From Rhodospirillaceae bacterium (GTDB taxonomy: Bacteria; Pseudomonadota; Alphaproteobacteria; SHVP01): 64,000 bases of DNA. This document shows, piece by piece, positions 16,010-25,819 of the stretch. The stretch lies in contig PBKD01000003.1 of the NCBI GenBank assembly GCA_002722055.1, positions 1-64,000 of the forward strand, given 5' to 3'. Below the pieces are notes generated by a model, which ran no database searches, was not told the DNA's origin, and saw only the letters and a program-made list of their open reading frames with translations. Positions within the stretch are counted from its first letter, which is position 1. Each line of letters opens with the position of its first letter. The translations under genes were made by a program, and so were the position numbers.

Positions 16010-16717
16010 ATGCCATCTGTTCTAATTACCGGTTCTAATAGAGGAATAGGTTTAGAATTTACCAAACAACTTTTATCAAAAAACTGGGATTGTATTGCAA
16101 CATGCAGAGATGAAAATAAAAATGATGATTTGAGGGAATTATCTAAAATTTTTCCTGATAAAATAATTATTGAGCAAATGGATGTTCTTGATCATAAATC
16201 AATTGATAATCTTGCAGTCAAATTAAAAAATAGAAAAATTGATATGTTAATAAATAATGCAGGTATATTAGGCCCAAGATCCTCAGATAAAACAAGTCAA
16301 TTTTTTGGGAATATGGACTATGATTATTGGGATTTAGTTCATAAAACAAATACAGTAGCTCCATTTAAAGTCGTTGAGGCTTTTTTTGGGAATTTAGAAA
16401 TAAGTAAACAGAAGAAAATCGTTATTATTTCCTCAACTGTTGGTTCAAATATTGAAATGCAAGCACCAATATTTAGTTATGCATCTTCAAAAGCTGCTGC
16501 TACTAAAGTATTTACATTGCTTTCGAAGGTATTGAGGGAAAAGGGATATAATATCTATATTTTTTGCCCTGGACACGTTAAAACTGAAATGGGAAGTGAA
16601 GACGCAGATTTGGATGTTGAAGAATCAGTAGAAGGAATGGTTAAGCTAATAGAGAATTTAAAATCTTCACAAACAGGACATTTTCTTAGATATAATGGCG
16701 AAAAAGTAAAATACTAA
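16010..16717 (+). CDS. short-chain dehydrogenase/reductase (SDR)
   Basis: A 235-residue classical SDR. SVLITGSNRGIGLEFTKQL is the nucleotide-binding loop, MLINNAGILGPR the NNAG motif, VIISSTVGS the catalytic Ser strand, and YASSKAAATKVF the Tyr-x-x-x-Lys site; FCPGHVKTEMG is the late motif. It resembles sniffer/carbonyl-reductase-like SDRs. Substrate unknown. It differs clearly from the SDR at 12865-13581, so the pair is not a recent duplication. The groESL promoter region follows. Confidence 0.85.
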   Translation: MPSVLITGSNRGIGLEFTKQLLSKNWDCIATCRDENKNDDLRELSKIFPDKIIIEQMDVLDHKSIDNLAVKLKNRKIDMLINNAGILGPRSSDKTSQFFGNMDYDYWDLVHKTNTVAPFKVVEAFFGNLEISKQKKIVIISSTVGSNIEMQAPIFSYASSKAAATKVFTLLSKVLREKGYNIYIFCPGHVKTEMGSEDADLDVEESVEGMVKLIENLKSSQTGHFLRYNGEKVKY

Positions 16718-16768
16718 TAAAAAATCTCATTTATTACACCTAAAATTGTTTAATTTTAGTATATACCC

Positions 16769-16797
16769 TTGACATTAGGTCAAACGAGCACTAAATC
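16769..16797 (+). promoter_or_regulatory. groESL promoter (sigma70-like)
   Basis: TTGACA at 16769-16774 and TAAATC at 16792-16797 are separated by 17 bases. Predicted transcription would begin near 16803, just ahead of the CIRCE element. A CCCATCTAT at 16797-16805 looks like a heat-shock -10, but its distance from CTTGACA (22 bases) is too long for a typical sigma32 promoter. Confidence 0.55.
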
Positions 16798-16808
16798 CCA
16801 TCTATCAT

Positions 16809-16835
16809 TCGGCACTCATGCCAAATGAGTGCTAA
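16809..16835. promoter_or_regulatory. CIRCE operator (HrcA binding site)
   Basis: TCGGCACTC, nine bases, GAGTGCTAA. The right arm matches the CIRCE consensus (TTAGCACTC-N9-GAGTGCTAA) perfectly and the left arm matches in 7 of 9 positions. It lies in the 5' leader of groES, the classical location for HrcA repression. Confidence 0.85.
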
Positions 16836-16857
16836 TTCTTTTTTAGGAGGGAAAATT

Positions 16858-17169
16858 ATGAAATTTAGGCCTTTACATGATCGAGTTCTTGTTCGTCGAG
16901 CTGAAGAGGAGGAGAGATCAGCAGGTGGGATAATTATTCCAGACACAGCTAAAGAAAAACCTATGGAAGGTGAAATTGTTGCTGTTGGTTCAGGTGCTAG
17001 GAATGATAACGGAGATTTAATACCTATGGAAGTTAAAGTTGGTGACAGAGTTTTATTTGGTAAATATTCAGGTACCGATGTTTCTGTTGGTGGTGAAGAT
17101 CTTGTTATCATTAAAGAAAGCGATGTTATGGGCATCGTTGAAGGTAAATCATCAAAGAAAAAAAAATAA
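16858..17169 (+). CDS. groES: co-chaperonin GroES
   Basis: 103 residues starting [14 protein letters not shown], with the mobile-loop region [18 protein letters not shown] and the C-terminal [20 protein letters not shown]. It caps the GroEL ring during ATP-driven folding in the cytoplasm. The ATG at 16858 is chosen because AGGAGGG stands just upstream and the protein then has standard length. It has a lysine-rich tail (SSKKKK), slightly longer than usual. Co-transcribed with groEL, 32 bases downstream, under the CIRCE element. Confidence 0.97.
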   Translation: MKFRPLHDRVLVRRAEEEERSAGGIIIPDTAKEKPMEGEIVAVGSGARNDNGDLIPMEVKVGDRVLFGKYSGTDVSVGGEDLVIIKESDVMGIVEGKSSKKKK

Positions 17170-17186
17170 ATTAAAGCACATATTAG

Positions 17187-18830
<1,644 letters not shown>

Positions 18831-18850
18831 ATATAAATATAGTAATTATT

Positions 18851-18879
18851 AAGGGCGTCATTTCGATGCCCTTTTTTTT
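18851..18879 (+). terminator. intrinsic terminator of groESL
   Basis: AAGGGCGTC and GATGCCCTT form a 9-base-pair stem (one G-T pair) around a five-base loop, followed by eight T. It lies 20 bases after the groEL stop. Confidence 0.92.
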
Positions 18880-18891
18880 GGAAAATTTTTT

Positions 18892-19911
18892 ATGAAAGCA
18901 ATTTCTTTAAGTGATACAACTTCTATTTCAAATCTTGAGTTAATTGATAGACCTGTTCCTGAACCAAAACCAGGTGAAGTATTAGTTAAACTGCATGCTT
19001 CATCAATTAATTATAGAGATGTACTAATTGCAATTGGTGGTTATGGTTCTCGTCAAAAAAAGAGAGATTTAATTCCTTTATCAGATGGAGCTGGAGAAAT
19101 AGTCAGTGTTGGAGGTAAATTAAAAAAACTAAAAGTAGGAGATAGAGTCCTTGCTAGTTTTTTTCAATCATGGGTATCTGGTGAACTAACCGAGGCAATT
19201 TTAGATGATGATCTTGGTAGATCATCTGATGGAGTTTTAACACAATACAGGTGCTTTAGAGAAGAGGGTCTTGTAAAAATCCCTAATTATTTATCTTTTG
19301 AAGAAGCAGCCTCTCTTCCATGTGCGGCTCTTACTGCTTGGTCTGGTATAGTTGAACTTGGATGTACTAAACCTGGGCAAACTGTTTTAATTCAAGGCAC
19401 AGGGGGGGTTTCGCTTTTTGCTATGCAATTTGCTCTAATGGCTGGTGCATCAGTTATAGTGACTTCATCAAGTGATCAAAAAATAGAAACTCTAAATAAA
19501 ATGGGTATCAAAAAAACAATTAATTATAAAAAAATCCCTGAGTGGGGGTTGAAAGTTCTAGAGATTACCAATGGTAAAGGTGTTGATCATGTAATGGAGG
19601 TTGGAGGTGCTGGAACTCTTAAGCAATCAATTAGATCTATCAAGCCAGGAGGTTTTATAAGCATTGTAGGTGTTTTAGATGGAGCAAAATCAAATTTATT
19701 AATACCACTTATTGGTTCACGACAAATAAGACTGCAAGGTGTAACAGTTGGTTCAGTTGAAAATTTAAAAAGTATGCTTATTGCAATGGAAAATCACAAA
19801 ATTAAACCAATAATTGATAAAGTTTTTAAATTAAATGAAGCCATTGATGCATATGAATATCTAAAATCGGGGAAACATTTTGGTAAAATTTGTTTATCTC
19901 ATGACTTGTAA
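18892..19911 (+). CDS. NAD(P)-dependent alcohol dehydrogenase, MDR family
   Basis: A 339-residue MDR protein. HASSINYRDVLIAIGGYG and PLSDGAGEIVSVG belong to the catalytic domain, and VLIQGTGGVSLFAMQFALMAGA is the cofactor loop. MEVGGAGTLKQSIRSIKPGG is typical of the subgroup often annotated as zinc-dependent alcohol dehydrogenase, although the zinc ligands are absent (Y-R-D replaces the usual C-x-T/D). A zinc-free enoyl- or quinone-type reductase is therefore also possible. It starts 12 bases after the groEL terminator and runs into the radical SAM gene with a 3-base gap. Confidence 0.8.
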   Translation: MKAISLSDTTSISNLELIDRPVPEPKPGEVLVKLHASSINYRDVLIAIGGYGSRQKKRDLIPLSDGAGEIVSVGGKLKKLKVGDRVLASFFQSWVSGELTEAILDDDLGRSSDGVLTQYRCFREEGLVKIPNYLSFEEAASLPCAALTAWSGIVELGCTKPGQTVLIQGTGGVSLFAMQFALMAGASVIVTSSSDQKIETLNKMGIKKTINYKKIPEWGLKVLEITNGKGVDHVMEVGGAGTLKQSIRSIKPGGFISIVGVLDGAKSNLLIPLIGSRQIRLQGVTVGSVENLKSMLIAMENHKIKPIIDKVFKLNEAIDAYEYLKSGKHFGKICLSHDL

Positions 19912-19914
19912 AAA

Positions 19915-20856
19915 ATGCTAGAAAAAAATCCAGAATTTCACAATAAAGCAAACTTTAAAGATAAATACTTTACAAATGACGGAAAAGAGAGAGCTTTTGT
20001 AAATTTTAATACTTTTGAAATTTTGTGGTTCAATACTGGAACCTTATGTAATATTGAATGCAAAAATTGTTATATTGAATCTAGTCCAAAAAATGATTCT
20101 TTAGCTTATATTAAATTTGGGGAGGTAGAGAAATTTTTAGATGAGATAATTACAATTGATAAAATAAAAACTGTTGGCTTTACTGGTGGTGAGCCATTTA
20201 TGAATCCTGATATAATTGATATTATATCCGAATGTTTAAATAGAAATTTTGATGTTTTAGTTTTAACGAATGCTATGAGACCTATGATGAGACATAATAT
20301 TTCTCTTTTAAATTTAAAAAAAAAATATGCAAATAAACTTTCTATAAGAGTTTCTTTAGATAGTTTTGACAAAAATATTCATGACTCCCATAGAGGTGAT
20401 AGTTCATGGGGTAAAGCTCTATTTGGTTTATTATGGTTAAGTGATAATAGTTTTAATTTTAAGGTCGCTACAAGAAAATTTAGTGAAGATAATGAATATA
20501 GTATTAGAAAATCTTTTAATCAATTATTTGAAAAATTTAAAATAAGGTTGGATGCGTTTTCTAATAATGATTTAATAATTTTTCCTGAAATGACAGATAA
20601 CTTCTTTAGTCAAGAAATATCTACTGAGTGTTGGGGTAAGGTAAAAATAAAACCTGATGAATTAATGTGCTCTAATTCTAGAATGATAGTTAAGAAAAAA
20701 AATAAAGATAAACCTAATGTTCAAGCATGTACTTTAATTCCCTATCACCCTGATTTTGATTTAGGTAAAACATTAAAACAATCTAAAAAGAAAGTTTATT
20801 TAAACCATCGATTTTGTTCTCAATTTTGTGTATTAGGTGGTTCAAGTTGTTCATAA
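19915..20856 (+). CDS. radical SAM protein with extra C-terminal cysteines
   Basis: 313 residues. C45-N-I-E-C49-K-N-C52 is the CxxxCxxC [4Fe-4S] motif of radical SAM enzymes, GFTGGEPFMNP is the glycine-rich SAM motif, and LSIRVSLDSFD is the following strand. Several cysteines lie in the C-terminal third (ECW, LMC, QAC, then HRFCSQFC and SSC), consistent with a SPASM/Twitch-like auxiliary cluster, though they do not fit the standard SPASM spacing by eye. Substrate unknown. It is tightly linked to the upstream dehydrogenase and the downstream VOC gene, so the three may share a pathway. Confidence 0.85.
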   Translation: MLEKNPEFHNKANFKDKYFTNDGKERAFVNFNTFEILWFNTGTLCNIECKNCYIESSPKNDSLAYIKFGEVEKFLDEIITIDKIKTVGFTGGEPFMNPDIIDIISECLNRNFDVLVLTNAMRPMMRHNISLLNLKKKYANKLSIRVSLDSFDKNIHDSHRGDSSWGKALFGLLWLSDNSFNFKVATRKFSEDNEYSIRKSFNQLFEKFKIRLDAFSNNDLIIFPEMTDNFFSQEISTECWGKVKIKPDELMCSNSRMIVKKKNKDKPNVQACTLIPYHPDFDLGKTLKQSKKKVYLNHRFCSQFCVLGGSSCS

Positions 20857-20865
20857 AATATAAAT

Positions 20866-21348
20866 ATGAATATTAATAGTAATAGCAATCTAACATTTCC
20901 AGTATCTAGAACAACCATATTCACTGATGATGTTGATAAATCTCTTGTTTTTTGGCAGGATATTCTTGGTTTTACTATAGCTATAGAAGCTAAAATACCT
21001 AACCCAGGTGCATCTGAAATAGTTGGTTTTAATTGTGAATTGTTAGAAGTAACTGTTTTATCGAATTTTAACTCAACTATTGGTAATGTTGGGTTAGCAA
21101 AAATAATTAATCCACAAATAACATTAGATAAAATAAAAATTTCAAAAAATATTTCTATTGGCGAAACTTGCTTAGTAATTAGAACAGAAAACTTAAAAAC
21201 TATTCTTTCTAAATTAAAAAGAATTAATGCAAATATTATTAGCTTCCCTACGAAATTAGAATTACCTATAGAAGAAGAGGTTTGGGAGATGTTTGTAAGA
21301 GACCCAAATGGAATTTTAGTTAATCTATCTCATCATGGAAAATGGTGA
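20866..21348 (+). CDS. VOC (glyoxalase/bleomycin-resistance) superfamily protein
   Basis: 160 residues, one VOC domain made of two beta-alpha-beta-beta-beta units. RTTIFTDDVDKSLVFWQDILGF opens the first unit and MFVRDPNGILVNLSHH closes the second. Such proteins bind a divalent metal and act as lyases, dioxygenases or resistance proteins; the substrate here is unknown. It begins 9 bases after the radical SAM gene and converges on the EamA transporter gene. Confidence 0.8.
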   Translation: MNINSNSNLTFPVSRTTIFTDDVDKSLVFWQDILGFTIAIEAKIPNPGASEIVGFNCELLEVTVLSNFNSTIGNVGLAKIINPQITLDKIKISKNISIGETCLVIRTENLKTILSKLKRINANIISFPTKLELPIEEEVWEMFVRDPNGILVNLSHHGKW

Positions 21349-21360
21349 AAGAAATTAAGA

Positions 21361-22251
21361 TTAATTATCACTTCTTTGTAAAAGTATTGTTGCAAATAAA
21401 ACAATTATTACTCCAGGTAAGACCTGAAATGCAGGTAAACCTTTCCCTATAGACCAATTAATGATTACAACTAAAGAAGGATTAAGATATGTATAAGCTG
21501 CTACTTTATTTCCACCAAGATTTATTGCTGCTGATTGAAAAAATAAAGTGCTGAGAATTGTTGTAAAAACTGCAAGATAACCAATCAATAGAAAAGTTGA
21601 GGCTGGAATAGATGACCACTCAACTTCAAATAATTTGAAATTAGAGAAAAGAAGGAGCCAAAAGCAACCGGTTATTAGAGTCCAATAACTTATAATTGCA
21701 GCTGGTTCGCCACTATGAATTTTCTTAACTAAAGGTGCATAAAGTGCCATTAAAAAACAACCACATAAAAATATCAAATCACCAATATTGAATTTCATAT
21801 TTAGCAAACTACTAATGTCACCTTTGAAAACCACCCATATTGCACCAATAAAACCAAATAAAAGCGCTAATAATTTTGCTGAACCCATTTTTTCTTTTAG
21901 TAAAAAAAATGAAAAAATTGCTGCTATTCCAGGAATTAGAACAAAAAGTGTTCCAGTATTTAAAGCTGTAGTGTGCTTCAGAGATTCAAACATGAACCAA
22001 AAAAAACCTGTAAGACAAAAACTAATTAGAGAGTAAGACAGGATTTTTTTAATACTAGGAAAAAATAAAGAATTATACTTCCAAATAATGAAAGGTGTAT
22101 AAACAATTACAGCAGTAATAAATCTTAATAAATTTAAAATACCTGGATCTAAATCATTTGCAACAAATTCACCAACAGGAAAAGAAGTCGCTATTAACAG
22201 ACTAGCAATCCATATTTGGATTTGACCTTTATAGTAAATAGACTTATTCAA
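21361..22251 (-). CDS. EamA/DMT-family transporter (RhaT-like)
   Basis: 296 residues with about ten hydrophobic segments in two EamA repeats. The second repeat ends with YLNPSLVVIINWSIGKGLPAFQVLPG, equivalent to the 'P-x-x-x-x-x-x-x-x-x-x-E' helix of DMT exporters. It is an inner-membrane carrier for metabolites or amino acids; the cargo cannot be told. It lies 6 bases after the small secreted protein gene on the same strand. Confidence 0.85.
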   Translation of the reverse strand: MNKSIYYKGQIQIWIASLLIATSFPVGEFVANDLDPGILNLLRFITAVIVYTPFIIWKYNSLFFPSIKKILSYSLISFCLTGFFWFMFESLKHTTALNTGTLFVLIPGIAAIFSFFLLKEKMGSAKLLALLFGFIGAIWVVFKGDISSLLNMKFNIGDLIFLCGCFLMALYAPLVKKIHSGEPAAIISYWTLITGCFWLLLFSNFKLFEVEWSSIPASTFLLIGYLAVFTTILSTLFFQSAAINLGGNKVAAYTYLNPSLVVIINWSIGKGLPAFQVLPGVIIVLFATILLQRSDN

Positions 22252-22257
22252 ATTATA

Positions 22258-22599
22258 TTATTTCTTTTCGCAAGTATATTTATTCGAAAAAGCTACTGTA
22301 ATTAGTTCTGCTGCAGGTTTATTTCTATCTAGTCTACTTTTTTCTATAAAAGCTACAGTTTCTTTTATTAGGTCTGTAAGTTTCATTTTCTTATCTAAAC
22401 AAGCTTTTCTTTTTCCAACTGAAGAAGAGCGCATAATATCAGCAACTGCTGAAACATAGCCAAGACATATGGATCTCATTGTAGATCCTGGGTCATCTTT
22501 ACAACCTGATAATAGGGTTTTTCCATCCACATAAGCATTTGCTTGATTTGGCAGTTGATAAAAAATGAACAAAAGACCTATAAAAATTATATATTTCAT
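22258..22599 (-). CDS. secreted Rap1a/Tai-like protein
   Basis: 113 residues. Signal peptide MKYIIFIGLLFIFYQLPNQANA, then a small cysteine-containing domain: SGCKDDPGSTMRSICLGYVSAVADIM resembles the Rap1a/Tai (T6SS amidase immunity) fold, a family common in proteobacteria also without any T6SS. The ATG at 22599 has GAGAGG upstream. The longer frame that starts at 22701 runs through tRNA-Cys and is rejected. No effector or T6SS gene is visible, so an immunity role is not supported here. Confidence 0.65.
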   Translation of the reverse strand: MKYIIFIGLLFIFYQLPNQANAYVDGKTLLSGCKDDPGSTMRSICLGYVSAVADIMRSSSVGKRKACLDKKMKLTDLIKETVAFIEKSRLDRNKPAAELITVAFSNKYTCEKK

Positions 22600-22625
22600 T
22601 AATATCCTCTCTATGTTGCTATTTT

Positions 22626-22699
22626 TGGAGGCCGGGACCGGAATCGAACCGGTATTCAAGGATTTGCAGTCCTCTGCGTAGCCATTCCGCCACCCGGCC
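22626..22699 (-). tRNA. tRNA-Cys (GCA)
   Basis: On the minus strand: acceptor GGCCGGG/CCCGGCC, D arm with GGCGGAATGGCTACGC, anticodon stem AGGA/TCCT with loop CTGCAAA (anticodon GCA), and T arm GGTTCGATTCC. The discriminator is T and CCA is encoded at 22626-22628. Confidence 0.95.
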
Positions 22700-23012
22700 A
22701 TAGATGCAAAAATTTGCTTTAAAATTACAAAATATATGAAACATATATAAATTTATTCAAAAGTACAATCTAGAAAATTTATGTAATTAAAAGGAAAATC
22801 CTTTATGAATCAAGCTTTTCCTGAAAATTTTATTCAATTAAATTTAATTTTAAATATTTATTAATTACTTAAATTTCAATAATAATGATTTAATATACCG
22901 ATTTAATGAATGCTTGGTTGTTTTTATTAACATGAGACAGTATATAGCATATACAACTTAAAATATTGAAATCTTGGTTAAATTCAAGTTTTCTAGGTTC
23001 TGGGGCAGTTTA
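22700..23012. other. intergenic region between tRNA-Cys and the pcm-like gene
   Basis: 313 bases, very AT-rich. It contains no convincing gene; the longest ATG ORF seen is 19 codons at about 22804. A possible promoter for the downstream pcm-like/tolC pair is TTGTTT at 22918-22923 with TATATA at 22941-22946 (17-base spacer). Confidence 0.4.
22918..22946 (+). promoter_or_regulatory. candidate sigma70 promoter for pcm-like/tolC
   Basis: TTGTTT, a 17-base spacer, then TATATA, about 70 bases ahead of the gene start. The surroundings are AT-rich, so this is a weak call. Confidence 0.35.
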
Positions 23013-23666
23013 ATGAATATTTTTAATAAAGCACGTGAAAGTATGATACTTAGTCAGCTTCAAACTAATAATGTAACAAATGAACGCTTATTGAAGGCAA
23101 TGAGAGACATTCCCAGAGAAGTATTTGTTCCTGAAGAAAAAATTGATCTTGCTTACATAGATGGAAATATTGAAATTTACCCTATGAGATATATGTTATC
23201 TCCAATGTTTTTAGCAAAAATGATTCAAGAGGCAAGAATATTAGATAGTGATGTAGTTTTAGACATTGCATGCCTTACTGGTTATTCAACAGCAGTACTA
23301 TCTAAATTAGCTGCCACGGTAATAGGTATAGAACCGAGTAGTGCCTATGTTGAGAAGGCAAATAAAATCTTGTCAGATTTACAAATTGATAATGCTGCCG
23401 TTTTGTTAGGCGATATCTCTAATGGCTGGTTATCTCAGGGTCCATACAATGTAATATTAATTAATGGATCAATAAATTTGATTCCTAATAAATTAATTGA
23501 CCAGTTATCTAATGGTGGACGTTTAATTTGTGTTGAAAATATTAATAATATTGGAAAAGCAGTTTGTTATCTTAAACAACCTGATAGTTTTGGTAGAAGA
23601 GTCCTTTTTGACGCCTCTATACCATTAGTGCCTGGTAATGAAGAAAAAGCGGAATTTATTTTTTAA
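23013..23666 (+). CDS. Pcm-like methyltransferase lacking the canonical active-site motif
   Basis: 217 residues related to protein-L-isoaspartate O-methyltransferase: ESMILSQLQTNNVTNERLLKAM matches the Pcm N-terminus and VLDIACLTGYSTAVLSKLA the SAM loop. The G-Q-T-I-S-Q-P segment of true Pcm is replaced by a stretch reading EIYPMRYMLSPMFL, so repair activity is doubtful. A Pcm-like gene just ahead of tolC is a recurrent alphaproteobacterial arrangement. The ATG at 23013 is chosen over a TTG at 22974. The window also carries a canonical pcm at 51796. Confidence 0.75.
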   Translation: MNIFNKARESMILSQLQTNNVTNERLLKAMRDIPREVFVPEEKIDLAYIDGNIEIYPMRYMLSPMFLAKMIQEARILDSDVVLDIACLTGYSTAVLSKLAATVIGIEPSSAYVEKANKILSDLQIDNAAVLLGDISNGWLSQGPYNVILINGSINLIPNKLIDQLSNGGRLICVENINNIGKAVCYLKQPDSFGRRVLFDASIPLVPGNEEKAEFIF

Positions 23667-23688
23667 TTTTTTGGAGATTATAAATAGT

Positions 23689-25047
23689 ATGATATTTAGA
23701 ATTAAATTATTAGTTATTTTTATTTTACTATCATCTACGACTTTTTATGTAAAGAATATATATGGTCAATCCCTTGAGGAGTCTTTAGTAGCTGCTTATA
23801 AAAATAATCCATTACTGAAAAGTCAGAGGGCTTCTTTGAGAGCAACGGATGAACAAATACCTCAAGCATTGTCTGGGTTTAGACCGTCATTAACATTGTC
23901 TACCTCAGCTTCTGTTAATCATGTTCAAGGAAAGTCAACTGGTTCAACTGATACTAAACCAAGAAGCTTATCTCTATCATTAAGCCAACCTTTGTACAGA
24001 GGAGGGAGAACAACAAACACAATTAAGCAAGCTGAGGCAAATATAATTGCAGCAAGAGCTAGGATCAATCAATCTGAACAAAGTATTTTACAGAGTGTTA
24101 TAAGAATTTATATGGATGTTTTAAGAGATACAGCTGTTGTTGAATTGAACCTGTCAAATGAAGAGAGATTAAAAAAACAAGCTCAGGCAACTAGAGATAG
24201 ATTTGATGTTGGAGAGGTAACTAGGACAGATGTAGCACAGGCTGAAGCAAGGTTATCAAGAGTCATTTCTGAGAGAGTTGCTGCTGAGGGTTCATTAGGT
24301 GTTTCTAAAGCTACATTTATAAGGATAACAGGAATTGAGGCTAAATCTTTGACCAGAGTTCCTCCTATTAGTTTTATTCCATCTTCCGTAGATGAAGCAA
24401 TTTCTCTAGCTTTAGAGAAAAACCCGGCATTAATTCAAGCTTTAAGTGTTCAGAGAGCTGCAATTGCATCAATTGAAATAGCAAAATCATCTATGAGGCC
24501 GACAGTTACTATTAATGGAAGCCTTACTACGGCTTACGATTCCTCTTCGTTTAATTATATAACTGAGACTGCTCAAGTTTCAACATCATTATCAGTTCCC
24601 ATTTTTCAAGGAGGTACTTTATCTTCCCAAGTTAGGCAGGCAAAGCAATTAGCCAGCCAAAGAAAACTTGAATTAGAACAACAGAGGCAAACTATTATTG
24701 AAGGTGTAACATCCGCTTGGACAGCTTTACAATCTGCATCTGATAGAATTAGGTCAAATATTGTTCAAGTTGAGGCAGCAGAAATTGCTTTAGATGGAGT
24801 TATTCAGGAGGCTGAAGTTGGGGCAAGAACTACACTTGATGTTCTTGATGCGGAACAGGAGCTTTCAGATGCTCAAGTAGCTTTGGTTAGAGCTGAGAGG
24901 GATGAATTTGTGGCTGCATTTGACTTAAGGTTAGCAATAGGGACATTATCAGCAGAAGAATTGGGTCTCCCAACTACTTTATATGACCCAAATAAGAACT
25001 ATAATTTGGTAAAAAATAAGCTATTCGGAGTAGAGATTATTGAATAA
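23689..25047 (+). CDS. tolC: TolC-family outer-membrane efflux protein
   Basis: 452 residues. A hydrophobic signal segment ends near NIYGQS. Two OEP repeats follow, each beginning with a 'SLEESLVAAYKNNPLLKSQR'-type helix (the second is SSVDEAISLALEKNPALIQA). Each repeat has a beta-strand SLSLSQPLYRGGRTTN or TSLSVPIFQGGTLSSQ and long coiled-coil helices rich in A, E, Q and R. It forms the trimeric outer-membrane and periplasmic duct for type I secretion and RND efflux. The ATG at 23689 is favoured over one at 23638 that lies inside the upstream gene. It is followed by popZ. Confidence 0.93.
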   Translation: MIFRIKLLVIFILLSSTTFYVKNIYGQSLEESLVAAYKNNPLLKSQRASLRATDEQIPQALSGFRPSLTLSTSASVNHVQGKSTGSTDTKPRSLSLSLSQPLYRGGRTTNTIKQAEANIIAARARINQSEQSILQSVIRIYMDVLRDTAVVELNLSNEERLKKQAQATRDRFDVGEVTRTDVAQAEARLSRVISERVAAEGSLGVSKATFIRITGIEAKSLTRVPPISFIPSSVDEAISLALEKNPALIQALSVQRAAIASIEIAKSSMRPTVTINGSLTTAYDSSSFNYITETAQVSTSLSVPIFQGGTLSSQVRQAKQLASQRKLELEQQRQTIIEGVTSAWTALQSASDRIRSNIVQVEAAEIALDGVIQEAEVGARTTLDVLDAEQELSDAQVALVRAERDEFVAAFDLRLAIGTLSAEELGLPTTLYDPNKNYNLVKNKLFGVEIIE

Positions 25048-25060
25048 ATCAAATTTTTGA

Positions 25061-25074
25061 TTGATTTAAATCAA
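25061..25074. promoter_or_regulatory. candidate FNR/FixK-type box
   Basis: TTGATTTAAATCAA is a perfect 14-base palindrome matching TTGAT-N4-ATCAA. Its centre (25067.5) is about 42-44 bases upstream of the start expected from a TATATA at 25099-25104, the standard class II activator position. In AT-rich DNA a chance match in a window this size is quite possible. Confidence 0.4.
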
Positions 25075-25157
25075 TATTTTGTTATGTATGCTGGAAATAT
25101 ATATATATATGGCGTATTATAAATATTATCTGTGCATAATGAATGCGGGGGCTTTAT

Positions 25158-25736
25158 ATGAGTGAGTCTCAAACTGAGCAAAATGATCAAGAACCTACAA
25201 TGGAGGAAATACTATCCTCTATAAGAAGGATAATTTCTGATGATGACAAAGACTCATCGGATACATCAAATAACCAACCAGCCGTCAAGGAACAAACTAA
25301 TGATGGTAATGATGAAGATAAATATTATGATCAAAATGATATTGTCGATTTAACTGATATGGTTCTTGATGATGGTTCTAAGGTCAAACTAAATAAAGAC
25401 GGTAATCCACAAAACTTGCAAAATCAATCTGGTGCATCAGATATAAGTGACCCTAATGTGAAGTCTAAATTAGATGCTCTAAATTTAATTGCTTCAAAAA
25501 AAACAATGGGAGCAGATGTAGCCAGTTTGTTAGATTCAGTTACCGCTGATAATGCATCAGCCGCTTTTGCACAATTAGCAAATACAAGAGCTGAAAGAGC
25601 TACTACTCTAGAAGAACTAGTAAAGGAATTACTTCGACCTATGCTTAAGACTTGGTTAGATGAAAATTTATCGCAAGTTGTTGAGAGGTTAGTAGAAAAA
25701 GAAATAACTAAATTATCAGGAAATATCAAAGAATAA
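25158..25736 (+). CDS. popZ: polar organizing protein PopZ family (DUF2497)
   Basis: 192 residues with the PopZ layout. The N-terminal helix is EPTMEEILSSIRRIISDDD. A long acidic, disordered linker follows (residues about 30-110). The C-terminal oligomerisation helices read LEELVKELLRPMLKTWLDEN and VERLVEKEITKL. PopZ forms a polar matrix that anchors ParB and the chromosome origin. The start at 25158 is preferred because the family begins with M-S just before the conserved helix; an ATG at 25143 would add five residues. A possible FNR-type palindrome lies upstream, and valS follows as usual in this lineage. Confidence 0.9.
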   Translation: MSESQTEQNDQEPTMEEILSSIRRIISDDDKDSSDTSNNQPAVKEQTNDGNDEDKYYDQNDIVDLTDMVLDDGSKVKLNKDGNPQNLQNQSGASDISDPNVKSKLDALNLIASKKTMGADVASLLDSVTADNASAAFAQLANTRAERATTLEELVKELLRPMLKTWLDENLSQVVERLVEKEITKLSGNIKE

Positions 25737-25819
25737 TGATATAGTAAAATTTTATTTATATCTTCTAAAAATATTTTCAACATATTTTTATAATCAAATT
25801 ACCATATATGTGAATTTCA

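Noticed and set aside
16768-16805. sigma32 heat-shock promoter for groESL
   Set aside because: CTTGAC and CCCATCTAT are both present, but 22 bases apart, longer than normal for sigma32; the TTGACA/TAAATC pair with 17 bases fits better.
22258-22599. Type VI secretion immunity role
   Set aside because: Only a loose family resemblance; there is no effector or T6SS gene nearby.
22258-22701. 147-residue version of the Rap1a/Tai-like gene
   Set aside because: Its first part reads through tRNA-Cys. The ATG at 22599, with a good ribosome site and a signal peptide, is the real start.
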